The position numbers were made by a program, and so were the translations under genes. From the NCBI GenBank assembly GCA_021800275.1, contig JAJYZB010000001.1, forward strand, positions 1 to 64,000: DNA of 64,000 bases, read 5' to 3'. Below are positions 16,943 to 26,386 of this stretch, piece after piece; position 1 is the stretch's first letter, and every line of letters begins with the position of its first letter. Origin of the DNA: a bacterium. Lineage in GTDB: Bacteria > Vulcanimicrobiota > JABDET01. The notes below the pieces were generated by a model. The model ran no database searches. It had not been told where the DNA came from and saw only the letters and a list, made by a program, of their open reading frames with translations.

Positions 16943-18769
16943 TCAGGATTTAATTTCGTGTCTGAGGCGGCTGCGAAATTCGGGAATAAATTTAGAAATA
17001 AGCTCCATCAAATTCTCTTCATCTTCATTCACCGCGAACTTCCTGATATCCTGAATCGCTTTTTCAAGATCTTCCAATGGGTATGTGCGCGAACGAATCG
17101 AATGAATTTTCTCAAAGGGACTTTGTTCTTTAATTTCATCATCTGAAACCAGCTTCTCCGTTAATTTTTCCCCTGGTCTTGGTCCAATCACCTTAATGGA
17201 AATGTCCTTATTGGGTTCATATCCGGCAAGCCTTATCATCTGATTCGCCAGTTCCATGATATTGATAGGTCTCCCCATATCCAGCAGAAAAATCTCCCCT
17301 CCTTTTCCCATGGCAGCTGCCTGTAAGACCAGTTTCACAGCTTCAGGAATAGTCATAAAATAGCGGGTCATTTCAGGATGGGTCACAGTCACCGGTCCGC
17401 CCATGGCAATCTGTTTCCTGAAAGTGGGAATGACGCTGCCCCGGGAATCCAGCACATTGCCAAATCGAACAGAAATGAACTGCATAGAAGGATGGTTCTG
17501 GTTGAACGAACGCAGATACATTTCACACAGCCTTTTCGTGGCTCCCATAATGCTGGAGGGCTGAATCGCTTTATCCGTGGATAAAAAGATAAATTTATCG
17601 AGCGAAAATTCAGCGCTTAACTTTGCTAAAAGCTGGGTGGACAAAAAATTATTGGAAATCGCTTCAAAAGGCTGCAGCTCCATGAATGGAACGTGTTTAT
17701 GGGCTGCTGCATGAAACAAAATGGAAGGTTTTTTCTCGGAAAAAATCTTCCTCATCTGCTGCTCATCCCGAATATCCGCTATCACTGGAACAACAGAGGA
17801 AAAACCTTTCGCAGAAAGCTCAAGGAGGATTTCGTAAATGGAATTTTCTCCATGTCCAATCAGAATCAACTGGTTCGGCTCAAATTCAATAATCTGACGG
17901 CACAATTCGCTGCCAATGGATCCGCCTGCCCCTGTGACCAGAACTTTTTTTCCGTACAGGTAAGAGCGGACGGACTCAAGGCTGATCTGAATCTCTTCCC
18001 TACCCAGCAGATCCTCAAATCGGATTTCTCGAATAGGATTCAGTCTCACTCTTCCATCCATCAACTCATGAATTCCTGGAATGGTTTTAAAATCCACATT
18101 CAAACCTTTGCAGAGATTCAGGACCTCTTTAAAAACAACAGGAGAGTGATCTGTCACAACCACCTCTTGAATTTTCCTCTCTCGAATGATATCAGGCAGA
18201 TCAGAACGAGATCCTAAAATAGGAACCCCATGAATTTTCACATTTTTGTGCTTTCCATCCTGATCCAATATGCCAACAGGCCAGTAGGCAGAACGATCTG
18301 TTTTTAAATTTCGAATGACGGATTCAACAGGATCTCCGCTGCCAACAACGACCACTCTTTTTCTGCCCCTTGAAACAACAAAACCAGAACTGGCAAGTCT
18401 GAGAAGAACGCGGACACTTCCCAGCAGAAAAATTGCCAGCAGCCAGGCCATAATGGTCACACTTCTCGGATAAAAAGAACCATGTGTAAAAAACACAGGA
18501 ATAGCAAAAACCCCGAAACTGACAGTCACAGCCTCAAATATGTAAATTCCTTCATTAATGCTGGCATATCTCCAGAGTTTATTGTACATCCCAAAAAGCC
18601 ACATGACACCAGCGCTGAAAGCGCACAAACTGAAATAGGGAACCATCTCACCGCTTAAATATTTATCAGGAATGCTGCTGTGAAATCGGATCACCAGAGC
18701 TAAAAGAAGACTCCCCAGAATTAAAATAACGTCGGTGAAAAGAAGAAAAAGCTTGTGGGAAAGCCTCAT
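16943..18769 (-). CDS. membrane-bound UDP-sugar 4,6-dehydratase (PglF/CapD type)
   Basis: Protein of 608 aa. Four N-terminal membrane helices (residues 1-115) are followed by a first Rossmann-like domain (VVVVGSGDPVESVI) and the catalytic extended SDR domain with VLVTGAGGSIGSELCRQI. The catalytic block STDKAIQPSSIMGATKRL has Met in place of the usual Tyr, which is normal for this long-type family. It converts UDP-GlcNAc to the 4-keto-6-deoxy sugar, first step to bacillosamine-type sugars. The start overlaps the stop of the aminotransferase gene by four bases (ATGA). With the next two genes it forms a PglF-PglE-PglC-like trio; a PglD acetyltransferase is not present nearby. Confidence 0.92.
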   Translation of the reverse strand: MRLSHKLFLLFTDVILILGSLLLALVIRFHSSIPDKYLSGEMVPYFSLCAFSAGVMWLFGMYNKLWRYASINEGIYIFEAVTVSFGVFAIPVFFTHGSFYPRSVTIMAWLLAIFLLGSVRVLLRLASSGFVVSRGRKRVVVVGSGDPVESVIRNLKTDRSAYWPVGILDQDGKHKNVKIHGVPILGSRSDLPDIIRERKIQEVVVTDHSPVVFKEVLNLCKGLNVDFKTIPGIHELMDGRVRLNPIREIRFEDLLGREEIQISLESVRSYLYGKKVLVTGAGGSIGSELCRQIIEFEPNQLILIGHGENSIYEILLELSAKGFSSVVPVIADIRDEQQMRKIFSEKKPSILFHAAAHKHVPFMELQPFEAISNNFLSTQLLAKLSAEFSLDKFIFLSTDKAIQPSSIMGATKRLCEMYLRSFNQNHPSMQFISVRFGNVLDSRGSVIPTFRKQIAMGGPVTVTHPEMTRYFMTIPEAVKLVLQAAAMGKGGEIFLLDMGRPINIMELANQMIRLAGYEPNKDISIKVIGPRPGEKLTEKLVSDDEIKEQSPFEKIHSIRSRTYPLEDLEKAIQDIRKFAVNEDEENLMELISKFIPEFRSRLRHEIKS

Positions 18770-19935
18770 AAAGAACCTTTTAACATACTTTTTGATTTTT
18801 TAAAAACCCGCGTCATCTCATCAGCCACTCTGTGAATATCGTCTTCCCTCAGATCATAATAAATGGGCAGACAGAGAATCTGATCCGAAATCTTCTCTGT
18901 GTGGGGCAGCAGGATCCCTGTCCGACCGGTTTGAGATTGGCCGCTTTTCTTAAGGAAAAAATGCTGCTTGTGCATCGGAGGGAAAAAATAACGTCGAGTG
19001 GGGATTCCTGCTCGAGCTAAAGCAGCTGCCGCTTGATCTCGAGTTATCCCCCATTCCTTCTGCTGCAAAACAACGGCAAAATCTTTATACGAACTCTCGC
19101 AGTCAGGCTCAATATCCTGAAAGATCAAAGGCAGATGAGAAAGATGCTTCTGATACAATTTCGCCAGACTTTTTCTTTTCTGGGCATGCTTCTCCAGAAG
19201 AGCCAGACCCTCAATTCCCACAGCAGCCTGAAATTCTGTCATTCTCCCATTCAATCCTAAATTCTGGGTCTCATACTGCGCATTATGACCATATTCGCGC
19301 AGCAGAAGAATAAGTTCACTTAACCTTGAATGACGGGTTGTGATCATTCCCCCTTCTCCAGTGCACAGCAATTTTGTGGCGCTGGTGCTGAAAACCTCAA
19401 CAGTTCCCAGTCCTCCGGGCTTTTTCCCATAGACTGAGCTGCCAAACGCATGAGCAGCATCCACAATAAGAGGGATCTTCTTTTTTTGACAAAATTGGCG
19501 GATCTCTAATAAAGGAGGAGGGTTCCCAAAAACATAAGGAACCACAACAGCAGATATGCGAGGAGTAAAGCTGGCTTCTAAATCTTCCCGTCCAACCGTG
19601 AACTTCGAAGGATGACAATCCACAAAAATCGGATTTAAATTATTCCACAGCAGAGCCTGAATCGTTGAAGTGAAGGTAAAGGATGGAACCAGACAGTCCC
19701 CCTCTAAATTTAAAGCGCGCAGCGCTAAAATTAACCCTGATGTGCAGCTGGAAACTGAAGCAGCATAAGGAAGGTTTAAATAAGCTGCAGCCCTTTTTTC
19801 ATACTCTTCAGTGATTTTTCCTTTGGTGACCATTCCCATATCCCAGGAAAGGCGAAAACGTTTCATCACCTTATCCAGATCAGGCAGCAGAGGCCTTGTA
19901 AACCGAAGAGGAGAACGACTAATTTTTTTCCCCAT
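18766..19935 (-). CDS. DegT/DnrJ/EryC1-type sugar aminotransferase
   Basis: PLP-dependent aminotransferase of 389 aa. The PLP lysine is Lys188 in SATKLLCTGEGG and the ring-nitrogen Asp is Asp159 in LIVDAAHAFGSS; the VPSFTFTST block and the C-terminal RRYFFPPMH segment are typical. It should transfer an amino group to the 4-keto (or 3-keto) group of a nucleotide sugar; the neighbouring PglF-type dehydratase suggests a UDP-4-keto-6-deoxy-GlcNAc substrate, as for PglE. It overlaps the phosphoglycosyl transferase gene by 17 bases upstream and the dehydratase gene by four bases downstream, a tight operon. Confidence 0.9.
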   Translation of the reverse strand: MGKKISRSPLRFTRPLLPDLDKVMKRFRLSWDMGMVTKGKITEEYEKRAAAYLNLPYAASVSSCTSGLILALRALNLEGDCLVPSFTFTSTIQALLWNNLNPIFVDCHPSKFTVGREDLEASFTPRISAVVVPYVFGNPPPLLEIRQFCQKKKIPLIVDAAHAFGSSVYGKKPGGLGTVEVFSTSATKLLCTGEGGMITTRHSRLSELILLLREYGHNAQYETQNLGLNGRMTEFQAAVGIEGLALLEKHAQKRKSLAKLYQKHLSHLPLIFQDIEPDCESSYKDFAVVLQQKEWGITRDQAAAALARAGIPTRRYFFPPMHKQHFFLKKSGQSQTGRTGILLPHTEKISDQILCLPIYYDLREDDIHRVADEMTRVFKKSKSMLKGSL

Positions 19936-20539
19936 AAACCCCTTTTCTGGATAAAATCAATCCAATGGTTTTCAATAAAATGAGAAAATCCTGTGTCAGA
20001 GAAAATGTCTCGATGTATTTTATATCCAGTTCAATCCTTTCAGGCCAGGTCAAGCTGTTTCTTCCCACCACCTGGGCAAGCCCTGACATTCCAGGTTTTA
20101 CAGAAAGCCGCTTTTTCTGTATCGAGGTATAAGCTGCTGCTTGATAAAGGAGGGCAGGTCTTGGTCCCACAAGACTCATCTCCCCTTTAAAAACATTCCA
20201 GAACTGCGGGATTTCATCCAAAGTCCAGTTTCTTAAAAACTTCCCCACCCTGGTGATCCTGGGATCCAATTCATGGGTTTCATAGTCTTTATCTCTTTCA
20301 GCCTCTTGGACCATGGTTCTAAATTTCCACATATAAAAGGGTTTTCCTGAATATCCCGCTCTTTCCTGTTTAAAAAAAACAGATCCCCTGCTGTCCAGCT
20401 TAATCGCAGCGCCCATTAAAACAATAAAAGGCAGGAGCAGAATCAAAGCTGCAGAGGATAAAAAAAAATCCATGCCTCTTTTGACCGCCTTTTTCCATGC
20501 AGGAATCTGTCCCCATTGAAGATCCATGTATTCTACCAT
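19919..20539 (-). CDS. PglC/WcaJ-type polyprenol phosphate:sugar phosphotransferase
   Basis: Monotopic phosphoglycosyl transferase of 206 aa. It has the N-terminal re-entrant helix (FFLSSAALILLLPFIVLMGAAIKLDS), the KFRTM block, the Asp-Glu catalytic pair in TLDEIPQFWNVFKGEMSLVGPRP, and the PGMSGLAQVVGR block. The short form without N-terminal domain is like PglC. It loads the first sugar-1-phosphate onto undecaprenyl phosphate. Being first in an operon with a PglF-like dehydratase and PglE-like aminotransferase, the likely donor is a UDP-diamino- or amino-dideoxy sugar. This is one of three such enzymes in the window. No strong ribosome site was seen. Confidence 0.92.
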   Translation of the reverse strand: MVEYMDLQWGQIPAWKKAVKRGMDFFLSSAALILLLPFIVLMGAAIKLDSRGSVFFKQERAGYSGKPFYMWKFRTMVQEAERDKDYETHELDPRITRVGKFLRNWTLDEIPQFWNVFKGEMSLVGPRPALLYQAAAYTSIQKKRLSVKPGMSGLAQVVGRNSLTWPERIELDIKYIETFSLTQDFLILLKTIGLILSRKGVYGEKN

Positions 20540-20664
20540 TATTTATTCGCGATAAACTCCAATGAATCTTTTCCACAGTCTCATTCAAAAAGGGAAAAAG
20601 GGTTCCTGATAAAAAAAAAGAATTCGGAAATCCGATCAGGACATTCTAAAAAACGATTGAACAC

Positions 20665-22242
20665 ATGAGAAAAAAACAGAAAAAGCCTTTTGTCGTCCTC
20701 TTTTTTTTACTCTCTTTTTTCCTTTTCAGAAGCTCTCAGGCGCATGGAGTGTACAGCCAGTCTTTCCGTTCATTTCAAGGAACATCCCCTTATCAAACCC
20801 CTCTTCAAACTCTGCAACTCTATGCAAAACACAACAATGTTCCGCCAAACCTCACGCCAAGCCTTTCTGCTGTCAACCCCAATCGCTATGCTCTTTATCC
20901 AGGGGACGTGGTCACCCTCCAGATCTGGGATCCCGCCTACTCGAAAATCACCACCTTTGTCTCCCCTATGGGAACCCTTGATTTAGGAGCAGTTGGGGAG
21001 ATCCCGGTAGAAGGAGTTCTCTTAAACCATCTGGCTAGATACCTGGAAAAAACCCTGAAAAAAGATTACAAACAAGTTAGAGTTTCTGCGAACTTAATTC
21101 GAGTCCGAAACGATAAAATTGAAATTTTAGGAAACGTCAACAGACCCGGAGAATATACCTTTTCAGGCACAACAGGAGCCTTAAATGCCATTCAAGCAGC
21201 AGGAGGATTGTCTGCTGCAGGATCGCTCAGACAGATTGACCTTAAATATAAAGGTAAAATCATAAAAACTCTGGACTATTTTAAATGGAAAATGTTCGGG
21301 GATAACGCCCAGAACCCCTACCTGCTGCCAGGAGAAACCATTTATGTTCCAACCCTTCAAAAAGTCGTGTCCATCAGCGGAAATGTAAAAAGGCCCGGAA
21401 CCTATCAAATTCTCCCTGGGGACACCTATCAGGATCTTCTCAAAATGGCAGGAGGCTATACCCCGCAGGCTGATCAAGGCCAGATCAAACTCTCCCGAAT
21501 TCTCCCTCATCATCAAGAGATCAACCTCAGCGTCAATCCTGCCCTCAAACTTAAAAATGGAGACTCCATTTATGTGCCGCCGATCAGCTTGTTTCAAGAG
21601 AAAATTGAAGTGATTGGGGAACTCACGGATCTGCAGAACTCAAACTCTAAACTGGGAACTTCTGTGCTGGAGCCCGTTGGAATGGAATGGTATGCCCTGC
21701 ATAAAAATGAGAAAGTGAAAGATGTCATCTTAAATTTAGGGGGATTTACTCCTATGGCATCCCCGTCCCATGCCTGGATCGAACGGAAAAATTCAAAAGG
21801 AGTTAAAAAAATTATTCCCTTAAATCTCCACAAACTGTTTGCGGAAAACGACCAATCCGAAAACCTGCTACTGAAAGCAGGGGACACTCTTGTCATTCCT
21901 CCAACTCAAAACAGCATCTACGTTCTTGGAGCAGTCCACAAACCCGGACTTTTTCCCTATATCCCCGGGGATGGAGTTAAAGAATATGTGGCTTTAGCAG
22001 GGGGAGGAACTGTGCACGGAGTTTTAGCCAATGTAAAAGTCGTGCGAGTCATTCCGGGCAAAACTCAGCCTAAAGTCATTACTGTAAACCTTCATGCTGA
22101 ACTCACCGGAGGAAAAATAACAAAAAGTCCGCTGCTGCAGCCAGGAGATGTTATTTTTGTTCCCAGAAATCCGTTCAAAAACCTCAATGATATTCTGGGA
22201 ATCTTCACCAATCTTTACTTTCTCAGGCAACTTTTCCCTTAA
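20665..22242 (+). CDS. Wza-like polysaccharide export protein with SLBB domains
   Basis: Secreted or outer-membrane-associated protein of 525 aa. It has a signal peptide (VVLFFLLSFFLFRSSQAHG), a Poly_export domain (YALYPGDVVTLQIWDP...LGAVGEIPVEGV), and three clear SLBB units that each start with a strand and an RPG/KPG turn: ILGNVNRPGEY, ISGNVKRPGTY and VLGAVHKPGLF, with a fourth weaker one (IEVIGELTD). Each unit ends in an AGG motif. No lipobox cysteine is present, unlike Wza. It should form or line the export channel for an extracellular polysaccharide. It is divergent from the phosphoglycosyl transferase operon, 125 bp apart. Confidence 0.9.
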   Translation: MRKKQKKPFVVLFFLLSFFLFRSSQAHGVYSQSFRSFQGTSPYQTPLQTLQLYAKHNNVPPNLTPSLSAVNPNRYALYPGDVVTLQIWDPAYSKITTFVSPMGTLDLGAVGEIPVEGVLLNHLARYLEKTLKKDYKQVRVSANLIRVRNDKIEILGNVNRPGEYTFSGTTGALNAIQAAGGLSAAGSLRQIDLKYKGKIIKTLDYFKWKMFGDNAQNPYLLPGETIYVPTLQKVVSISGNVKRPGTYQILPGDTYQDLLKMAGGYTPQADQGQIKLSRILPHHQEINLSVNPALKLKNGDSIYVPPISLFQEKIEVIGELTDLQNSNSKLGTSVLEPVGMEWYALHKNEKVKDVILNLGGFTPMASPSHAWIERKNSKGVKKIIPLNLHKLFAENDQSENLLLKAGDTLVIPPTQNSIYVLGAVHKPGLFPYIPGDGVKEYVALAGGGTVHGVLANVKVVRVIPGKTQPKVITVNLHAELTGGKITKSPLLQPGDVIFVPRNPFKNLNDILGIFTNLYFLRQLFP

Positions 22243-22276
22243 AACTTGAAAGAGTGTTCTTTCCCCTGCTGCAAAC

Positions 22277-24166
22277 TCATACTGCGGTTTTTAAATACTG
22301 CTCATGCCAGAGTTCATAAGCCAGAAGAGACCAGAGCTGACGGCTTAAGTCCTTTTCTTTTTTAAGATGCTGCTGAATCATGTTTTGAACAACACCTGGA
22401 GAAAAAAAACCTGATTGTTTTAATTTTTTTTCTGAGAGGAGATCCTGCAGCGCTGTTTTAAGAGGTTCTTCTTTCAGCCATTTGGCCAGAGGAATGCTGA
22501 ACCCTCCTTTTTTCCGTTTTAAAATCTCTTTCGGCAGTTTATCTTTCATGATTTTTTTAAGCAGATATTTTTTTGTCAATCCTTTCAGTTTATAAGAAAA
22601 AGGAAGACTGAACAAAAGTTCTGAAATTTGATGATCTAAAAAAGGAACACGAACTTCTAAAGAAACAGCCATGCTCATTCGATCCACTTTAGTTAACAGA
22701 TCATCCGGAAGATAAAGTTGGGTATCCAGATAAAGAAGAGAATTTAAAGGATCCAGGAAACTTTTCGCTGAGTTGACTTTTTCACGAATGAATTCCAGGG
22801 TTGGCTGAGGTTGAAAACCATCTGCTTTCAGCAGCTCTTTTTTCTGGTCTTCAGAAAAAAGGGTTTTCCAGCCGATGTGGCAGGCAGTGAGATCCCCATC
22901 GGCATTTTCGATGAATTTTTTTGCCAGATAATCTAAACTTAATTTTTTATCTGAGGATGGAATTTTTCCCGCAAGAGACGGGAAAATAGAATGCCTCAAA
23001 AACGCAGGAAGTTTCTGGTAGTAAAGAGCCAGTTTGTCTGCTTGATAAGTGAAGTATCCGCCGAACAGCTCATCCCCACCCTCCCCTGACAGCACCACTT
23101 TGACTTTCTCCTGCGCCAGTCGGCTGACCAGATACACAGGAATACAGGAAGAATCCTGAAACGGTTCATCAAAATGAGGCAGAAGATCTAAAAGAAGCTG
23201 GGCATTGGAGGCTGTAAGAACTGCTTCGTGGTGTTCAGTATTAAATTGTTTCGCGATGATCCGAGCAGCAGGAAGTTCATTATAGCTTTCCTCTTCAAAG
23301 CCTAGAGAGAAAGTTTTTGTCCGCACTCCCAAATCAGCCAGGACCGCCACCAGAGCGCTGGAATCCAATCCTCCAGAAAGCAGCACCCCTAAAGGCACAT
23401 CGCTCATTAAATGACTTTTAACCGCGGCTTTTAAAGTCTGATAAACCTGTTCACAGGCTTCTTCCTGAGTTTTGGGGGGATTGGGATAAGGTTTTAAGGT
23501 CCAGTACGGATGAATCTCATGAATCCCTGATTTTATTTGAAGATAATGCCCTGGCAGCAGTTTAAAAATGTTCTCATAAATGGTGTAAGGGGCAGGGATA
23601 TACCCGAGAGTTAAATAATCCCAAACAGACTGCAGCCGAATTAAAGGTTTTTTTTGAAGAGCCGGAAAAAGCCCTTTCATTTCAGAAGCAAAAATATAAC
23701 GATCGGATTCCATCCCATAAAAAAGAGGTTTGATCCCAAGCCGATCCCTGGCTAAAAAAAGAGTTTTGTTTTTTCTATCCCATAAAGCCAACCCAAACAT
23801 CCCGGACAACTTAGAGAAGCAGTCAGTTCCATACTTTTCATACAGATGAAGAATAACCTCGATATCGCTTTTTGTTTTAAAACAGTGTCCTTCTGCTGCC
23901 AAGGTTTCTCTTAAAGCTGGAGCATTGTAAATCTCCCCATTTGCCACAATCACTAAGGATTCATCTTCATTGAATAAAGGCTGATGCCCTCCAGCCAGAT
24001 CCACAATGCTCAATCGAGTCATGCCCAGAGCGATTCCATTCTCGATAAAAATCCCTGAATCATCCGGACCTCGATGTTTCAAGCAGAGATTCATCTCTTT
24101 TAAAATCGCTGCAGCCTGATCTGGTTTAAATCCTTTGACAGCATAAAAACCCGCAGTCCCGCACAT
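22277..24166 (-). CDS. asnB: asparagine synthase (glutamine-hydrolysing) type amidotransferase
   Basis: Protein of 629 aa with the nucleophile Cys2 (MCGTAGF) of the class II glutaminase domain, the HRGPDDSG block, and a C-terminal ATP-pyrophosphatase domain with SGGLDSSALVAV and the SGEGGDELFGGY block. It can move ammonia from glutamine to an activated carboxylate. The general reaction is aspartate to asparagine, but copies inside polysaccharide loci are often thought to amidate sugar uronates or tune the polymer; that is inference here. It lies 12 bp downstream of the UDP-glucuronate-type epimerase gene on the same strand. A second copy is found at 52832-54817. Confidence 0.9.
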   Translation of the reverse strand: MCGTAGFYAVKGFKPDQAAAILKEMNLCLKHRGPDDSGIFIENGIALGMTRLSIVDLAGGHQPLFNEDESLVIVANGEIYNAPALRETLAAEGHCFKTKSDIEVILHLYEKYGTDCFSKLSGMFGLALWDRKNKTLFLARDRLGIKPLFYGMESDRYIFASEMKGLFPALQKKPLIRLQSVWDYLTLGYIPAPYTIYENIFKLLPGHYLQIKSGIHEIHPYWTLKPYPNPPKTQEEACEQVYQTLKAAVKSHLMSDVPLGVLLSGGLDSSALVAVLADLGVRTKTFSLGFEEESYNELPAARIIAKQFNTEHHEAVLTASNAQLLLDLLPHFDEPFQDSSCIPVYLVSRLAQEKVKVVLSGEGGDELFGGYFTYQADKLALYYQKLPAFLRHSIFPSLAGKIPSSDKKLSLDYLAKKFIENADGDLTACHIGWKTLFSEDQKKELLKADGFQPQPTLEFIREKVNSAKSFLDPLNSLLYLDTQLYLPDDLLTKVDRMSMAVSLEVRVPFLDHQISELLFSLPFSYKLKGLTKKYLLKKIMKDKLPKEILKRKKGGFSIPLAKWLKEEPLKTALQDLLSEKKLKQSGFFSPGVVQNMIQQHLKKEKDLSRQLWSLLAYELWHEQYLKTAV

Positions 24167-24178
24167 AATAGCTGTTAT

Positions 24179-25156
24179 TTACTTGTCTTTCTCAATGCAG
24201 CTGGCAGCCCAGTCCCTGTTCTCAAAATACCAGTCCACCGCCTGCTTCACACCATCTTCAAATCGAACCTGGGGCTCCCATCCTAAAAGACGCCTGGCTT
24301 TTGTGATATCAGCCCAGGTGGCAGGCACATCAGCCGGATGAAAAGGTTTGTTTTGAAGCTTTGCTTTTTTCTTGACCATCTCTTCGATCAGTTGGATCAT
24401 ATACTGAATTGAATACGGTTTATCACTTCCTAAATTAATGATCTCATACCCGAGCGGTTTTAATCCTAAAATCGTCCCTCGAGCAATATCTTCCACAAAC
24501 GTAAAATCCCGCTCCTGAGATCCATCCCCATAGAGAAGAAGCTCTTCCCCTTCTGCAGTCCAACTGATAAAACGGTATAAACTCATGTCAGGCCTTCCCG
24601 CAGGACCATAAACTGTAAAATAACGGAAAACAGTCACATCTAGATGGTAAAGATGATGATAAGAGTAGCAGAGAGTCTCAGCTCCTTTTTTGCTGGCAGC
24701 ATAAGGAGAAAGCGGCTGGTCTGTTTTAAGATCTTCTTTAAAAGGGCGTTCTTTATTTCCATAAAGGCTGGAAGTAGAAGCCAGAATAAATTTATTAATT
24801 TTCTTTTTTCTGCAGAGTTCCAGAAGATTGAGAGTTCCTGTGATATTGGTTTCAACATAGACCCAGGGGTTTTCTAAACTCTGTCTGACTCCAGCTCTTG
24901 CCGCTAAATTGATGACAGCATCCAATCCCTGCATGGACTCGAATAAAGGTTCGATTTTCGATCGATCCGAAATATCCAAAGGATAAAATTGGAAAGAATG
25001 ATGAGACTGAAGCTGCTTCAGCCGCCATTCTTTTAAGCGGACATCATACGCATGATTGAGATTGTCTATCCCAATGACAGTATGCCCTTCTTTAAGGAGA
25101 AGTTCACTTACTTTAGAGCCGATGAATCCTGCGGATCCAGTTACCAGAATTTTCAT
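24179..25156 (-). CDS. NAD-dependent nucleotide-sugar epimerase, UDP-glucuronate 4-epimerase-like
   Basis: Extended short-chain dehydrogenase of 325 aa. The cofactor loop is TGSAGFIGS (residues 6-14), and the catalytic pair is Tyr152 and Lys156 in YAASK with the preceding Ser-Ser near 129-130. The block VYGPAGRPDMSLYRF is typical of UDP-glucuronate 4-epimerases (CapI/LpsL group) rather than GalE. It would make UDP-galacturonate for the polysaccharide. It is followed after 12 bp by the amidotransferase gene, a pairing that would fit amidation of a uronic acid. Upstream lies the decayed accessory region. Confidence 0.87.
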   Translation of the reverse strand: MKILVTGSAGFIGSKVSELLLKEGHTVIGIDNLNHAYDVRLKEWRLKQLQSHHSFQFYPLDISDRSKIEPLFESMQGLDAVINLAARAGVRQSLENPWVYVETNITGTLNLLELCRKKKINKFILASTSSLYGNKERPFKEDLKTDQPLSPYAASKKGAETLCYSYHHLYHLDVTVFRYFTVYGPAGRPDMSLYRFISWTAEGEELLLYGDGSQERDFTFVEDIARGTILGLKPLGYEIINLGSDKPYSIQYMIQLIEEMVKKKAKLQNKPFHPADVPATWADITKARRLLGWEPQVRFEDGVKQAVDWYFENRDWAASCIEKDK

Positions 25157-25219
25157 AGTACACTCACTTCCCCATCTATTTTTTTACGATCCAGGGAAAA
25201 CACCCTTTATTCCCCCTCA

Positions 25220-25372
25220 CTAAAGCGATTTTCCGAATCGTCGGGGTCGGGATAAAAAGTAATAACTGCCATTCTCTACTAAGTTTTTAATAAACGGAGT
25301 TTTATCCACATAATAGTAATTTTCCGTTCTGAGTTTTTCAAAGTTTTGAAGGCCAATAGGGAGTTTTCTCAT
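25220..25372 (-). pseudogene. N-terminal fragment of an AAA-ATPase-like / PD-(D/E)XK gene
   Basis: The 50-residue fragment ([17 protein letters not shown], then YYYVDKT and RPRRFGKSL) is the conserved start of the AAA-ATPase_like family (PF09820), which normally continues for over 400 residues and ends in a PD-(D/E)XK nuclease-like domain. Here TAG and TGA follow directly after the Walker A-like FGKSL, and no downstream part is visible. It is a remnant. The same fragment with its flank recurs at 27061-27475. Confidence 0.8.
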
Positions 25373-25651
25373 GGTGATATGGTTCGGAGAGAAAACGCAA
25401 AATCTTTTTTCTCCTTGAGGCGATGTAATTCCCATAGATACAAAATCTGATAGATGGAAAACTACTGTTCAGCAGCAACCTGCCCCTTGAGTCACTCCCA
25501 AAACTGACAGCTTTCTGCATCCTCCGCATTAAGTTTTATAAAAATAAAAGAGGGTTTTTTCTTGATGAAAACGGCTTGAAGCCCATAAAAATCCCCTGTA
25601 CTTTTGACACTCTTTTGACAAGGGTGTGTTAGACTTGAAAAAAGGTTGATT
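25222..25651. repeat. long direct repeat, copy 1
   Basis: About 430 bp are repeated in direct orientation at 27061-27475 with roughly 85% identity by eye. The repeat covers the 5' end of the AAA-ATPase-like fragment, the spacer with CAGCAGCAACCTGCCCC, the CTGACAGCTTTCTGCAT segment and the start of the leader element. A shorter part from CTGACAGC onward recurs at 31072. The unit looks like a divergent intergenic module carried along by duplication. Confidence 0.85.
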
Positions 25652-25690
25652 TTAACCTTTAAATCTGATAGAATGAGGAGGAAAGGAACA
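25604..25690 (+). promoter_or_regulatory. leader element copy R1 (promoter-like box plus two stem-loops)
   Basis: The element starts TTGACACTCTTTTG and is followed by CAAGGGTGTGTTAGAC. TTGACA with a 17-base spacer to TGTTAG could be a sigma70 promoter. ACACTC pairs with GGGTGT (one G-T pair, 9-base loop). AAAGGTTG pairs with TAACCTTT around a four-base loop. It ends with the GAGGAGG ribosome site of the next gene. Six copies occur in the window, at 25604, 27435, 28084, 29635, 31172 and 40488. Confidence 0.65.
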
Positions 25691-26356
25691 ATGATGTTGA
25701 ACCCTTTTAAAATTTATGAAAATCTAAGACAAACTTTTGGGGATGAACCTGCCAAAGCGCTGACTGGAGTCCTGGGGCAGATGTATGAAGATTTAACTAA
25801 TGTTGTGACAAAAGTCGAGTTTAATGAATTGAAAGAGATTGTCAAAGTTTTAGCTCAAAAAGTGGAAGAACTGGCTGAAGCCCAAAAACGAACTGAAGAA
25901 ACGGTAAGAGAACTTGCGTGGGGGATAGATGACCTGAGAAAACAAGTGGGAGGTCTGTCAGCAGATGTTGGGTATAGCATTGAAGATGACTGTATTCCAT
26001 ATATAGAACAGTTTGCCCTCAATCAGTATGGAGCCGTCATTTCTGTGGTCGATAGACGATATCTAGAATATCCAAATGGAAAAAGCGATGAAATCAATCT
26101 TTATCTCGAAGGTGAACTAAAAGGAGAAAAAATTTACATGATTGGGGAATCGAAGTCAAAGCCAGGAAAAAAAGATTTTGACCGATTTAATGCTGTGCTG
26201 AAGCGCTTCAAGGCTCATGTTAAGGGGAATGTTAAAGGATTTATGATTGGGTATCACTTTCCACTAGAAGTAGAGCAGTATGCAAAATCCGTTTATCCTG
26301 ACATTGATCGGTTCAAAACTTTTGAGATCAGAAGGACTGCTGAAAGAGCATCATAA
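25691..26356 (+). CDS. coiled-coil protein with PD-(D/E)XK nuclease-like domain (DUF3782-like)
   Basis: Protein of 221 aa. An N-terminal helical part ([24 protein letters not shown]) is followed by a coiled coil with the 14-residue unit [13 protein letters not shown] (about residues 57-71). The C-terminal half is alpha/beta with a PD-(D/E)XK-like set: acidic pair near 98-100, Asp133-Glu134 in KSDEINLYLE, and the ExK-type Glu153-Ser-Lys155 in MIGESKS. Similar proteins are annotated DUF3782 in other genomes; their function is not known, and active-site residues alone do not prove cleavage. ATG 25691 has GAGGAGG nine bases upstream. An in-frame extension into the leader lacks a ribosome site. 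A close paralogue with a longer coil lies at 31259. Confidence 0.78.
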   Translation: MMLNPFKIYENLRQTFGDEPAKALTGVLGQMYEDLTNVVTKVEFNELKEIVKVLAQKVEELAEAQKRTEETVRELAWGIDDLRKQVGGLSADVGYSIEDDCIPYIEQFALNQYGAVISVVDRRYLEYPNGKSDEINLYLEGELKGEKIYMIGESKSKPGKKDFDRFNAVLKRFKAHVKGNVKGFMIGYHFPLEVEQYAKSVYPDIDRFKTFEIRRTAERAS

Positions 26357-26386
26357 AAAAAATCAAGCAGAGAGTCTATTCTATTT

